Origin: Tolypocladium sp. Sup5 PDA-1
Taxonomy: Eukaryota > Ascomycota > Sordariomycetes > Hypocreales > Ophiocordycipitaceae
DNA: 64,000 nt
Direction: 5' to 3'
NCBI GenBank assembly: GCA_000750105.3
Contig: JPHH03000004.1
Location: 124,001-188,000 of the forward strand
Shown here one piece after another: positions 21,136 through 32,187 of this stretch (position 1 is its first letter; every line of letters begins with the position of its first letter). The notes under the pieces were generated by a model. The model did not search any database and was not told the DNA's origin. It saw only the letters and a list, made by a program, of their open reading frames with translations. Made by a program: the position numbers and the translations under genes.

Positions 21136-22849
21136 CGGCCCACCTCCGGCCAGGTGTCTCCAGGCCCACCGGCTGGTCTCGCCGGCGTCGTTGGTGTTGC
21201 AGCTCCTCCACTTCGCGCCCGAAAGCTGAAGGCTACGGAAAATGATAGGTACGAAGCACGGAGTAGTCCGCACAGCAAGGGATATCCGGCTCAATTGCCA
21301 TCGTATTATGCAGGGTGTGCTTGGCCGAAGGCTCTTCAATGTCTCCTCTTTTCGCGGCGTGGCTGTCATTAGACTCGAGAAGAGAAGAGACAAACGGGGG
21401 AGCGTGCCATATCAGTGAGTCTCAGCGGCGGCGCCACAGAAGGTCTAATTCCTCTCCTTTGCCGCAAGCGTGCCCGCGGCCGCTCATTGGCGAGCAACAA
21501 TGGAACGAAACGACAACAGGCACGTTACGAACTCGGCTGCATGCCTCCCCTCTGCGTTGTCTCGATATCCATCTGGCGCAAAATACTGCTCGCACAGCCA
21601 AATGCAGATGGAAGACTTTTTTGGCCACTCCGGCTTGGCCGCGTCTGGCTCCTTGTTCTATGCCGCGCTAAGAGCCGTTGCCAGTGACAGACGGACGCAA
21701 ATGGAGTGCGAGTCACCGATATGCACTCCGCCTCGAGACGGCCAGCAAGAGCAGGGCAGGGCCGGGCAGGGATCCAGCTTGTTGTGTTCGAGAACCGATG
21801 AGCCAGGTGCCGCGGTTGCGCGCGGTGGTGCTGGTGCTGGCGAGGCGTGAGCCGCCTTGCGGCACGGAGACGGCGGACTCGGTAGGCATGGACAACCCGC
21901 TACCTAAGTGCAAATAGGCAAAACGGGTGACTGGAGGCTGCTGCATCCAAGGTGCCAGCCAGCCGTGGCTGATGCTGCATGCTGCATGCTGCACGATTCG
22001 CATCGCATCAGGCCCCAGCAGGCCCAACAGGCCCAGCAGGAAGCGGGCGGCACACACCATCACCACCACGAACGAGGTGGATTGGATGCCACTGCTTCGA
22101 TTGGGATACGCCCGCTGCAATCGGGGTACCATCCCATCACCACCACACAGAGCAACCATCCCGCCTCCCTCCCAAGCCTCGTCCGCTGGCTGGCCGTCCA
22201 GGACAGGTCCCGGCAAAAGGTACCTCCAGAGGTAGAGGGTACCTTGTTGTACGAGGTTTCCCTCCCTTCCCCTCTCCCCGCTTGGGATCGGTGGCACGCA
22301 CAGTCATGGCTGGATTCCGCAATCTCGCCAGGTGCTGGGGCGGCCGGTAATGGACATCCGGCCCTCGTCGATTGGCCCTCTCCATGTGCGGCGAAGCGGT
22401 GCATATACGTAGATGCGCACGAGGCGTCGCAGCTTGCGAGGAGGATAATCGCTCATGGCGACATCACATCGAGCCGCGTCGGGTTTCCCATTCCAATGCC
22501 AGAGATGTCGGCCCTCGCGCAACCGCATCGGTCGCCGTGGTTGTGTGGGTTCGAGCTTTTCCTGGAGGCGGGGCGCCGCGAGGAGCCTCCCACGCCACCC
22601 ATTGGCCATGCTTTGTTTGGCTAGCGGTGCTTTTAGCCTGGTCTCGGCTTGGTCGCTGGCGCTCTGGTGCCCTGCAAGCCCCCTGGAGCAAGCACTGGGC
22701 TGCCCAGGGCTGCACACGCCGTGCAGTGGGTGGGTGGAGGAGCCCTAGGGGGAAAACCCTGCAAATCAGCCTCTCGCCTCCAGGCGTTGCAGCGCTGGGG
22801 CTCCTGCAACCGGCCTGCTGGGCCATCGTCCAGCCTCTGGTGTAACCGT

Positions 22850-23539
22850 GTACTCGTACTGTATGTACTCGTAGTCCGTAGTCCAAGCGTCGATCCGTCT
22901 TCGCCCGTCTGCCTCGATCCAGGTGCACTGAACTCGGTCGACTGGGATGAGTCTTTCTCTCTTTCCTCCCTCCCGTCTTCATTGTCTGCCTTTTCATCTT
23001 CCTCTTCTTTCTGCGACACGAACAATCACAACTGCGTCTCGTCCTCCGTCGGCGCATCACACCCTCCTGTGCTCTCTTTCCTCTTCTCGCCATCGCTGCA
23101 TCACCCGCCGATCTTGCATCGACAAGCCATCTGCGTCGTCGGCACTTTCACTCACCCACACTCCTCGACGCCTCTTATCTCTCGCCTCGAACCCGCATCT
23201 CCCTCGACCCCGAAGTCGTATCTGCCACTATCTCTCCGCCCCCTCCATCGACGCTGTGGTGCTTATCGGCCTGGACGCCGCCGCTGTCGAAGTTGCAATC
23301 AGCCCCAGACTCCCTTCCCCGCGATATCGACTTCCTGACGCACGCATCTGAGACCTTTTGCACCTACGCGCCTCCTCGACTGACGACCTACCTACCGTAC
23401 CTCACATTTCTGCCCTGGGCACTCCCCGTTCCATCACCACTCGCGACCTCATTTCATCCATGAGCGACTAGCCTCGACCGACTTCCCTCTGGCACCGCGG
23501 CGTCCCGTCACGTCGGCAAAGCCTCGATCCTCCTATACA
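22850..23539 (+). promoter_or_regulatory. Promoter and long pyrimidine-rich leader of REG1
   Basis: From about 22940 to the REG1 start at 23540 the plus strand is strongly C/T-rich, as in fungal promoter and leader regions. It contains upstream ATGs: one at 22947 opens a 134-codon frame ending at 23351, and one at 23459 opens the three-codon frame MSD. If the transcript starts before 22947, REG1 translation would have to get past both. The transcription start is not known. Confidence 0.45.
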
Positions 23540-25347
23540 ATGGCCGCTGTCCTCTCCTCCGAGGACAGCAGCAGCTACTTCGTCTCGTCGTCGCTGCGCC
23601 GCTCGCAGTCCCAGTCAAACTTTGTCAGAGCACAGTCGACGTACCACGCTGCCCATTCCAACGTCAGCGATTCCTACGCGCCGCCGTCCAAGTCCTACGC
23701 CTCCTCCGATCATTCCTCGACCCCTTCGTCTCCTCCTCCTACCATCCAGGCAGAATCCACCGATGCCTCCTTCTCCTCTACTCCTGCCAGCAACCTGTCA
23801 ATAGCCTCCGACTATGACGAAACATTAGCCCATGACGACTCCCCCGACGATCACTTCAGCCTTCCTCTGCTGTCCCAAGACAAGTTTTTCCTGCACCCAG
23901 AGATTCACCACGATGACAACCTAGAGCCTCCTCCGAGTCCAAAGACGGGGGACTCTTACACCGTCTCCCCCGCTGATGGCGACAACTCGGGGACCGCCTC
24001 AGGACCCGACACCCCCGAGTGCGTCGAACACGCCGAGGATGACACGGCTGTTACTACAAAACCATCGCGACAGGTCGACTATTTGTCCCACGACTGGAGG
24101 GAAGAAGATATCTGGTCTTCGTGGAGGTACATTATCTCCAAGAGAGACGAGTTCCCCAATAGTAGGAGATTGGAAAATGCGTCCTGGAGGACTTGGATGA
24201 AGGCCAAGAACAACCTGAAAACCATATCGCCAGAGGAGCTCAACTGGTATGCACATCCCCACAAGTCACCCCAGGGTCTGGCCAATATCTAACGCGTCAT
24301 TCTAGGCTCAAGGACTGCGATGTGACTTGGCTCTATGGGCCCCTGCAGTCCGGCTCAACTCGTCTCCACAACCCTACGCACACCGAACCCTCAAGCGTGA
24401 CTCTTTCCAAGTCGGATTCCTTGGTCAACATGAACAAGAAACCCATTCTCAAGAAGAGAAGCATGTCGGAGGTCATGCTACAGAGGTCACTAACGGCGTC
24501 TTCGCTGCTCAAGCAGGCGACCGCGGCTGTCCAAGCCCAAGAGACGAGAGGCGTCCTACGACCAAGTATCGTGCGCGCAAACACAGACTGCTACGTCACC
24601 TTCCCCCTCTCCGTCAGGAGAATGAGCCACGGGAACAGCAGCTCCGTGGCCCAATCAACAGACTCGTCCGGCGTCTCTTCACCTTTCCCAGAGCGAAAGC
24701 ACATTCACTTCAACGAACAGGTCGAACAATGCATCGCCGTCGACGTCAAGGGCGACGACGACGATGACGTTGACATGGGCCGAAACGGCGAAGAAAGCGA
24801 CTCCGACGACGGTGTCATGATGAAGCGGGTGAGGTCCAAAAAGCGAGGCCCTCCGTCGAGAAAACGAACCAAGAAGGCGGCACCCGCCGAAGGCAAAACC
24901 ATAGCAAAACTCCCATCGACGACACTGAAATATCGCGCGGACACCCCCGAGCCCCCAGAGACGGCCATGAAGCATAGCACCGGCATCTACCGCAGCCCGC
25001 TACTCTCGCCTTCGTCGTCCCAGGAGACGCTTCGGCCTTCCAAGCAGGCCTCTAATTTCTACTTTGGTGAGGAAGCCGATGACGGCATGGACGACGGGAC
25101 CGTTGGTTCAGGGTCCGGCTGGCGGTCTCCCGCGGACTGCGCTGGGGGCGGCCTGAATCGGTCACAGTCCACAGGGAGCCTGTCTGGCGAACCCGCCGGG
25201 ATGCGTCGCACCCCTTCGGGCATGTTTATGCCTTGCGAGGAAGGGGACCCGGCGGCCGGAGACGGCATCCTGGGCCGGGTCATTGACACGGTCAACACTG
25301 CACGCGATATCGCCCATGTTATTTGGAATGTTGGTTGGAGGAAGTAA
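23540..25347 (+). CDS. REG1: Protein phosphatase 1 regulatory subunit of the Reg1 type (DUF1752)
   Basis: Two exons, 23540-24246 and 24306-25347, encode 582 residues. The N-terminal 180 residues are Ser-rich and disordered. The conserved block DWREEDIWSSWRYIISKR continues across the intron through NASWRTWMKAKNNLKTISPE to LKDCDVTWLYGP, which I recognise as the DUF1752 region. Further on, KPILKKRSMSE and HIHFNEQVEQCIAVDVKG follow. KHIHF fits the PP1-docking pattern [RK]-x-[IV]-x-F. An acidic run and a basic cluster (KRVRSKKRGPPSRKRTKK) come next, and the protein ends with an amphipathic helix (DTVNTARDIAHVIWNVGWRK). Yeast Reg1 brings the phosphatase Glc7 to Snf1 kinase and so enforces glucose repression. 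The same role here is inference from family. Its stop faces the CYT-4 stop across 1.2 kb. Confidence 0.87.
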
Positions 25348-26595
25348 TGCCCGTCTCGATCTGCATGCCCTTCTGGCGACACTGGACTGTCGCGACAGCT
25401 CCAGAGGGCTTTCAATCTCACGGAGGCCATGTTGGCCCTCACGCCATACGTGACTTCCTACCAGCTTGCTCGGTGCCACTGGACGACTCTTTTCAACTGG
25501 CTCCGTACATCGACGAACGCATAATACATCAACATAATTTCACACCACCATTGATCGAGTTGGAGACTGGAAGAGCCTTGGGGGGTTGACGCTTGGGAAG
25601 CCTGGAATCCTTTGCTCCATGCATTCTCGGCCATGGCAACATCCATGGATACGGACCTACGACGGAGGCTCGGAAAGCTTCTACCCCAACGATTCAGAAT
25701 AATACAGTTGGGAGCACTGGCATCAGGTGGCGGAAGCCTGCTGACCTCGATGGTCCACTTCCTGCCAACACTTCCCAACATGCTCACCGAGGCAACTCGG
25801 GCCCTGTTACGGCCGATGACGACTTTCTTGTTCATACTGTTTTGAGCTTGCGCAGTCCGGTTAGAGCATTGCGAATTTGCTTTTGGATAATAACAACGGG
25901 GGGCGGCAAAACGGCAGGCTTGGTTCTCGGCACGGATTGGCGTTTTGCGAAATGTGTCACGAGCCGGTGGGGCTTCGTTTGACAAAAGCCGTCTTGCTTT
26001 TTACATGGCGAGGGATAGACGGGACACAGGCCGTCGATCCCGCATTCAGGCTACTACGTCGCTGCGGCGAAGGGCAGCGGACGCGCATGTACAGAGGGAA
26101 TACATAGGGGAAATGGGGGAAATACATGCAAAATTGCAGAACCACATGGTCTCAAGTAAGGGTCATGGCAGCATCTCACGAGCCTTGAGCAGTGATGAGA
26201 GTGACGTGAAGTGATATATTGATGGGCGTTGGGGAGGCCGTCTCCGCGTAGTCCGTACTCGTCCTCGGCATGGCTTCTGGCCACGTCATCTGTCTTTCCA
26301 TTGTCCCCTGGGGGACGTCTACAGCTACAAACAAGTACTCGTACATGCCGCTACCTACTACCGCGATGCCAGGTTCTCTCAGCCGTTTTGTCCATGTGTC
26401 CGTTTCAGAAATTAGCCCAAGCATGGACCCCTATGACGCTGGGTTGCGCGCGCCCGTCCACCGACCCCGAACACGTAAGTAGGGAAGTTAATAGAAATGT
26501 TGGGGAACCCCAACAGGAAATCGTGGGTTAGTCAGTCGGGCAACGGGGTCGGAGCCAGACAGAACCTGGGGAAGTGTGGGGGAGGCGCTGCATGA
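25348..26595. other. Convergent intergenic region, REG1 / CYT-4
   Basis: About 1.25 kb between two converging genes. Small open frames overlap on both strands but none shows a motif. I see no gene. Confidence 0.6.
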
Positions 26596-29500
26596 CTACG
26601 CCAAGATGGGCTCCATCGTGGAGTTGCGTTGCGCTCTAGCAGCTCCACCGCCAGCCCCAGGCCCAGGGGAGCCACCATCGTGGGACGTCAGGTGGTGCGT
26701 AGTGGGACGGTGCTGGCGCAGGCGCTGGGCTGTCTGGGAGTTGCCACCGAGGTATCGCATGGCCTTGACAAGGATCTGCCGTGAGTGGACGTTGACGTCT
26801 GCGAGCTCCACCTCGAACTGGTCACCGACCTGGACGTCCTTGATGAGGCGGCACCCATCCAGCCCGGCAATGTCCAGTACCGCGCTGAGGTCGAACAGGT
26901 CGAGGCGCCCGAGGAGGCCCTGGCGCCAGCGCGAGCCAACCGTGAAGCGCAGGGAGCGAGGCGCCGTGCCCTCGAAGCGCCACGCTCGCACGAGGGCGAT
27001 CAGGATCCAGTCCAGTGTGCCGCGAGAGACAGCCCTGGCCATCTTCTCTCGCATTTGCAGCAGGGGCAACGTGTTGCTCAGCCCTGCCGCGGTGAACGGC
27101 AGGATGTCGTCCAACTTGTCCACGGCCGGGTCGATGCGACGTTGCGTCTCCCGCTCATACGCCAGGGCGGCGTGAATCTGCCAGTGCACAAGCAGATCCG
27201 AGAAGCGGCGCAGCGGCGACGTGGCCTTGGCGTACATGTCTAGTCCGAGCAAAAAATACGGCCCAGGCTGCGAAGATATCTCGATTCCTCCCGTAAGCCT
27301 AGAAAGGTCCTGCCGCTGGCCCATGGTGGGCTCGATGCCTTGCTGGATAAGGGGGTAAATCTCCGTTGTAGCGTAAGCAAACGCAGCGTCAAAGTTTTGT
27401 GCGGATTTCATGTCTTTGCGGTAGGGGATGGGGATGCCGCGGGATGAGCACCAGTGCGCAGCGATCTCTCCTGCCAGCACCATCGAGTTGGACACAACAG
27501 AGCATCCTGTAGACGGCTCCTGCCCGACCTTGATGTAAGGATCTGCGGGCAGAACTGTGGTCTTTTCAGATGGCTGGTCCTCCTTGGGAACTTCATTAAA
27601 GGACACGGAGACGGATGGCCGAGGGAAGAAGTACGGCCACGCGCCTTTGGACAGCCTCCTCTGCTTGATGGCTTCGGCCAGTCGGTACAATGTCAGGAGG
27701 TCGCTTCGGCTGGACTCGCCCAAGTCTTTGGCCGCCATCATGGGTCGCGCAGGAGGAAGTAGACCATGTTCCGGGGCAGTTCCCACTGAGAAGCTGTATC
27801 CGGCAAATGGCGGTGGCGGTGGCTCGTTGCAAAACCTGGATACATCATCGGGATCCAAGTACGCAACGTCTGCCAATGTGCTGGGCTCAACCTTGTAGTC
27901 CAGCACATCGCCGGCTCCATTCACCCTGGCGCTAAAGGTAAGAGCTGGTCCGCCGGTGCGCAGTGAGAATTGCTTGACAAGGCTTTCCGACTTGTAGTCC
28001 TTTGAGTCCTCCTCTCCCAGCTCAGAGGGCAGCATAGCCTGGAAGTGACCCGGGAGATAAATGTTCTCCGGAATGAGCTCCATGAACTTGCAGAGGTCGG
28101 AGTCTGGCTTTATGGCTGATGCCGGATCTGCTGCGTGGATATGAATCCAAAACTCGTCCGCCTTGTCGGTGGATTCAAGGGAGACGCCATCGTCGATGAC
28201 CATGGTCGAGGGTGCATCAATGCAAAACACGGTGGCGCCGGCCCCCTGTTTCCTAGCACCAGCAGCAATATCCGGCCGTTGCGATTTCCCCAGATGCTGT
28301 GGAGCTTCGCGATCTAAGCCGCCTCCTCTGACAATCGTGACACCGGGGAAACGGACCCTATAGCGGGATGGAATCTCCCACGGTGCAATAATACCTATCT
28401 CCTGTAGGAAACTCCAAGCGGTGCTTTGATCGAGCGGAGTATCGTCATACAGGTTCAAGGCCCGGAGGATAAGGGCGCCGTAGGAGTGGAATCGGGAACC
28501 CGCGTCAAACAGGTCGTAGCTCGCCCACCACTCGAGAAACGCAATGGCGTCCTTGCTCGGTTGAGACCACTCTATGGTCTGGAATTCCACACCGGGTGAC
28601 GTTTTCAGAATGCCGTGAGGTGTCCACTCGCGCTTCAAGCGACTATTAGAAACGGCCTCCCGTGCTTGAAGAATGAACTTCCCCAGGGTAATATCTTCTA
28701 GTTCGTTCGTCCGGAGAGGCTTCAAACGCTTGGAGCTGGCTTCCGTGTATTCGCGCACCATGGCCGCTACCCTGTTGATGACATTGGCATGCTGCTGTGG
28801 GAAGACTTCGAACAGGTGATCTCGACGGTGACAGTCGCTTGAGGGACTGAGGGGGGTGAAACCAGCCTCGCTGCGATACAGGGCTGCGTGAACAGCGTAA
28901 AGAGCCTGAGGGAGGAAGCCGTTGTCGCCCTTCTGGGTTGATGGTAACAGGATGTCGGCGATTTCAAACAAACTGAGATATTTGACGTCGCGCGCATTGG
29001 ACAAGAGTGTTCGAGCCCCGTCAAGGTTGGCGAGATTGGCTTGATACACCGACTCGGACTTTGTTCTGAATTCAGTCATTTTCTGGATCAAACCTGCACC
29101 ATCCTCCCTCGATGGACCCTTCTCATTGCGCCGAAGGTCATCAAACTCTTCTGGGGTGGCCATCCGGGGAATCTTGGCCAACACAGGCTCCAATTGAGAC
29201 GGGCTGGCAAAATTGGAAACAGTAAATAATGGTGAAAAGCCCAGGCTGGTGATCCACTTGCCATTGACGGCATAGAAGTGGTTGCGATCACCGAAGAACC
29301 CGAGGTAGACCCCAAACACAGGAACTCGCGAGCCGGTTTGCCTGTCGAGGGGTCAGCAACGCACATGGAAAGGCAAGCTTGGAGATACAAACCTCAGTTC
29401 AACAAGATCACCCGGGTTTCTGGAGTCAACGCTCACGCCGGACGCTTCAGCATCTTCGCTCGCAGGCTCGGCTCCGGGGCCATCTGTCATTCCCCCATCG

Positions 29501-29965
29501 GTGGATCTCAGGTGGTCCAGGTCAGACGACCCTGTCGCCTGCGTTCGGCTCAAGCTGTTTGCTATGCTGCCATGTATAAACACATCCGGCGGCATGGCGC
29601 GGGAGTGTTGCTCGTCGTTGGCTATCGTCCATTGTCGCAATCGCTCGCGAATCGGCACGCTTCTCTTGGGCTTTCTGGTGCCGGGTAAAGAATGCTCGTT
29701 CGGCGGAGCTTTGGGGATGTTCGACCGGCCGTACAACGTGGCCACAGGAGGCGAATTGCGTGTCGATGCCCATTTCTGCAAGATGTTTCGTCAGTACAGG
29801 AAGCTGCATGGAGGCGTCCGGAAAACCGACTCTTTGGGAGATGCTACATGTCGCATTGGCGCCTCCAGAGCGGCCAATGGGCAATACTCTCGAATTACCG
29901 AAACCGCGGGCCAGGCATTGCCGACAGACATACGGGCGGCTCGGGTATTGCAGCATTGCAAGCAT
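26596..29965 (-). CDS. cyt-4: Mitochondrial RNase II-family exoribonuclease (CYT-4/Dss1)
   Basis: Three exons, 29888-29965, 29393-29775 and 26596-29341, sum to 1068 residues. The N-terminus MLAMLQYPSRPYVCRQCLAR looks like a mitochondrial presequence. An in-frame ATG 29 codons upstream (30052) is an alternative start. The large C-terminal half is the RNB domain: GATVFCIDAPSTMVIDDGVS with acidic residues D529, D537 and D538, HIHAADPAS, LSRLTGGIEISSQ-type text, and YAKATSPLRRFSDLLVHWQI near the end of the channel. CYT-4 is needed for mitochondrial RNA turnover and splicing in Neurospora, and yeast Dss1 is the exonuclease of the mitochondrial degradosome. One catalytic acidic position is Val535 here, where relatives carry Asp or Glu. 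The first intron border (donor GTATTG, acceptor TTGCAG with CTGAC before it) is the least certain; the second is a clean 51-base intron. Confidence 0.88.
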
Positions 29966-32187
29966 TCGTCCAGCTCGTGGTTGGAGCGCAAAGTCCAGAT
30001 TCGGGCGCGCGTCGCCTGGCAGGGCGCTTTCCAATTTCGTCAGAGCCTTCACCTCGCGGTGTCACATGACCACGCTGGTGCCTGTACCGGAGGATGGATA
30101 TTATTAGCACTCCCGCAGCCGCGGCATGGATGTGTCCAACTCCAATTAATTGTCCCCCGAAGGCCCGAACCAACAATCAAGAATCGAAAAGCTAAAACGG
30201 AATTTCCCGCGACGGGTCTCCAAATCTCTCGGATGGGCTCCGCAAAGTTTCTATTCCGGGTTTGGGAGATGTGAAGTTATCGCGCGTTGGCATTCCAGGC
30301 TAGTAAGTTAACGAAGAACAATTGGCTGCGCCAATCCGAAATGTACTCGTAACTTACCAAGGACTGCCAAGACGGAGCCTGTAATGTCCCTCTGACGTCT
30401 ACGGATTAGAATCTCTTGTCCTCGAAATGAAGAGAGCAGACATCAAATGAGCTCGAAGAGCGAGTTGGGCTTGGGCGCCTCCAGTCCGTCCAATGGATCC
30501 GCACAAATAAGCTTCCATATGAGTCTCCATCATCAATCAACTACAGTACTCGTGGTCCGTGATACCCGCTGACATTGACTTGCAGCACCAGTCAATCGTG
30601 GCCGTGATCGGGCTAGGAGCACGTTGCCGCGCTGCTTTTAATAGTACGTGCAGCGGGTCGCTGGCTGAACTGGGCTGCGGGTCATCGCTAAAACAAATTA
30701 TGTGAACGACACGGCCTCGCCACCATCCGATCGAGCCCCGGGACTCCTCCAAGGCTAGTCCGTACAACACGACAGACCGGCACAAGGTGCCAGGAAAACA
30801 CGACGGCCCCCAATTGAAGCGAGCTGCGCCTCGAGGGTATCCGTACAATCTCGAGGGCACTAGCATGCAAGCTTGGGCCAAGGAGGAGCAAAGCCTCGGC
30901 CGGGGCAGGATCTGGGATTGAAACGAAACAAACAGCCGCGGTGATGGGTTACCAGCTTTACCACCTCGCGGCTCGTGGCCCTCGATCGCTGCAGCTGAAG
31001 AAACGCATCAACAAGACGTGTTGGCTGGCCAAGATAGGCCGCTGAAGACAATGAGTTCTTCGTGGAATGCGGGAGACGCCTCGACGCCGCGAGCTGCAAC
31101 GGCAGCCACCTGCAAGCTGGCGCTGCCTCCACCAATGGCTGGATGCGGTCAAGTCCAGGAACCAGACGCAGGAACAATCTCTGGAACCCACAGCCCACAC
31201 GGGCCGCGGCCACAAGGGGCAAAGGATCGGCGCTGACAATGGCCTTGGGCCCTCTCCGCACCTCTCTGAATCCTGATTCACTTGCTGGTCTCTCCTGGAG
31301 TCCTCTGGCGCCAATCGACGCATCAGGGGGGAGGCGAGGGAGGAAATGGCCATCTGGCTAGCACGACAGTCGACCACTGCCCAGAGCAGAGCGCCGAGGC
31401 TACCCTCAGGCTCATCTCCTCTGCCGCCGCTGTCCCCCATCCATTCATTACAGCAACCTTCTTCGCCGGCGACGCTTTGCCAGTGGCGAGGCGACATCGT
31501 GTGGGCACGCTCCATCTCATTTCACTAATGTTGGTTGGGTGATTTCCACAGCAGACGTCGCATCGACCACTCATTTCTCGTCCTGCCTCCCCCGGTCGGA
31601 GCCCGTGGCCCAAGATGGAGCCGTCGTGCCGATGCTCCCAGGGCTCCGTGCCCCTTTCGCCGCCTGAGGGCCTGTGGAAATTAACTGCCCGACCAGCTCC
31701 ACCCTCCCCTATTCGCTGTGAGTGTGTGCCCAGTCGCAGTGAGAGACGACGGATCGAACGGTGGTCACGGTGGCTCACCATCACGATACCCCTGTCTCTC
31801 TTCCCTGCGGTACTTGTTGGCCCGCACGGCGCAGCGGCGAGTGCAAGTACTTCTGGGTGGCCCGGCTCCGAGAACCAAGCAACACCCCCCGTCCAGGGCT
31901 CCAGGCTAACAAGGTCCTTGTCACCCGCCTGTCCTTTTCGTCTTGGGCCATGCGAGGAGGAGTAATAATAAACTGCATCCCCGTCGGTGCCCTGCTGCCC
32001 TCCTCCTCCTTCTCCCTCCCTCCCCACGAACCGCCGATGTCGAGGTCGTGAAGAAAGCTTCCCCACGCTGCTTTCGTCCTCTCGTTCTCTTCACCAGCCA
32101 ACTTACCGCTTCACTCTTTTAGCGGGCATTCTTTTTCCTAACGACTCTTACCTTCGAAAACCCAAGTAAACAACGAACGCGTCCATC
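29966..32187. other. Divergent intergenic region, CYT-4 / GH17 wall protein
   Basis: About 2.2 kb between divergent genes. The last ~150 bases before 32188 are C/T-rich and probably the GH17 leader. A 247-codon minus-strand frame at 31323-32066 shows no motif and has low-complexity composition, so I do not call it a gene. Confidence 0.55.

Larger units (their letters stand above)
16603..22849. other. Large gene-free intergenic region
   Basis: About 6.2 kb with many short overlapping open frames (the longest about 240 codons) but no recognisable protein motif, no convincing exon chain and no transposase, reverse-transcriptase or tRNA signature. It contains three exact copies of the 9-bp motif TACGGAGTA (16799, 17565, 18503) and a near copy at 21258, an ACTGG repeat at 21111, and a GCTGCAT-type repeat near 21973. 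It could be a long regulatory region, non-coding transcript territory or decayed mobile DNA. Nothing in it allows a choice. Confidence 0.6.

Noticed and set aside
21908..22624. 238-codon plus-strand frame in the large gap
   Set aside because: It reads simple repeats (Gln and His runs) and has no family match that I recognise.
16603..22849. Transposon relic or RIP-affected repeat in the gene-free region
   Set aside because: No terminal repeats, target duplications or transposase and reverse-transcriptase fragments were seen, and the region is not obviously AT-rich. A database search would be needed.
30880..30990. Minus-strand stretch with D-arm-like pairing and TTTCAATCCC
   Set aside because: It lacks a 7-bp acceptor stem and a canonical A box, so it is not called as a tRNA.
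31323..32066. 247-codon minus-strand frame upstream of the GH17 gene
   Set aside because: Gly/Arg/Ser-rich composition with no motif, lying across the probable promoter and leader of the GH17 gene.
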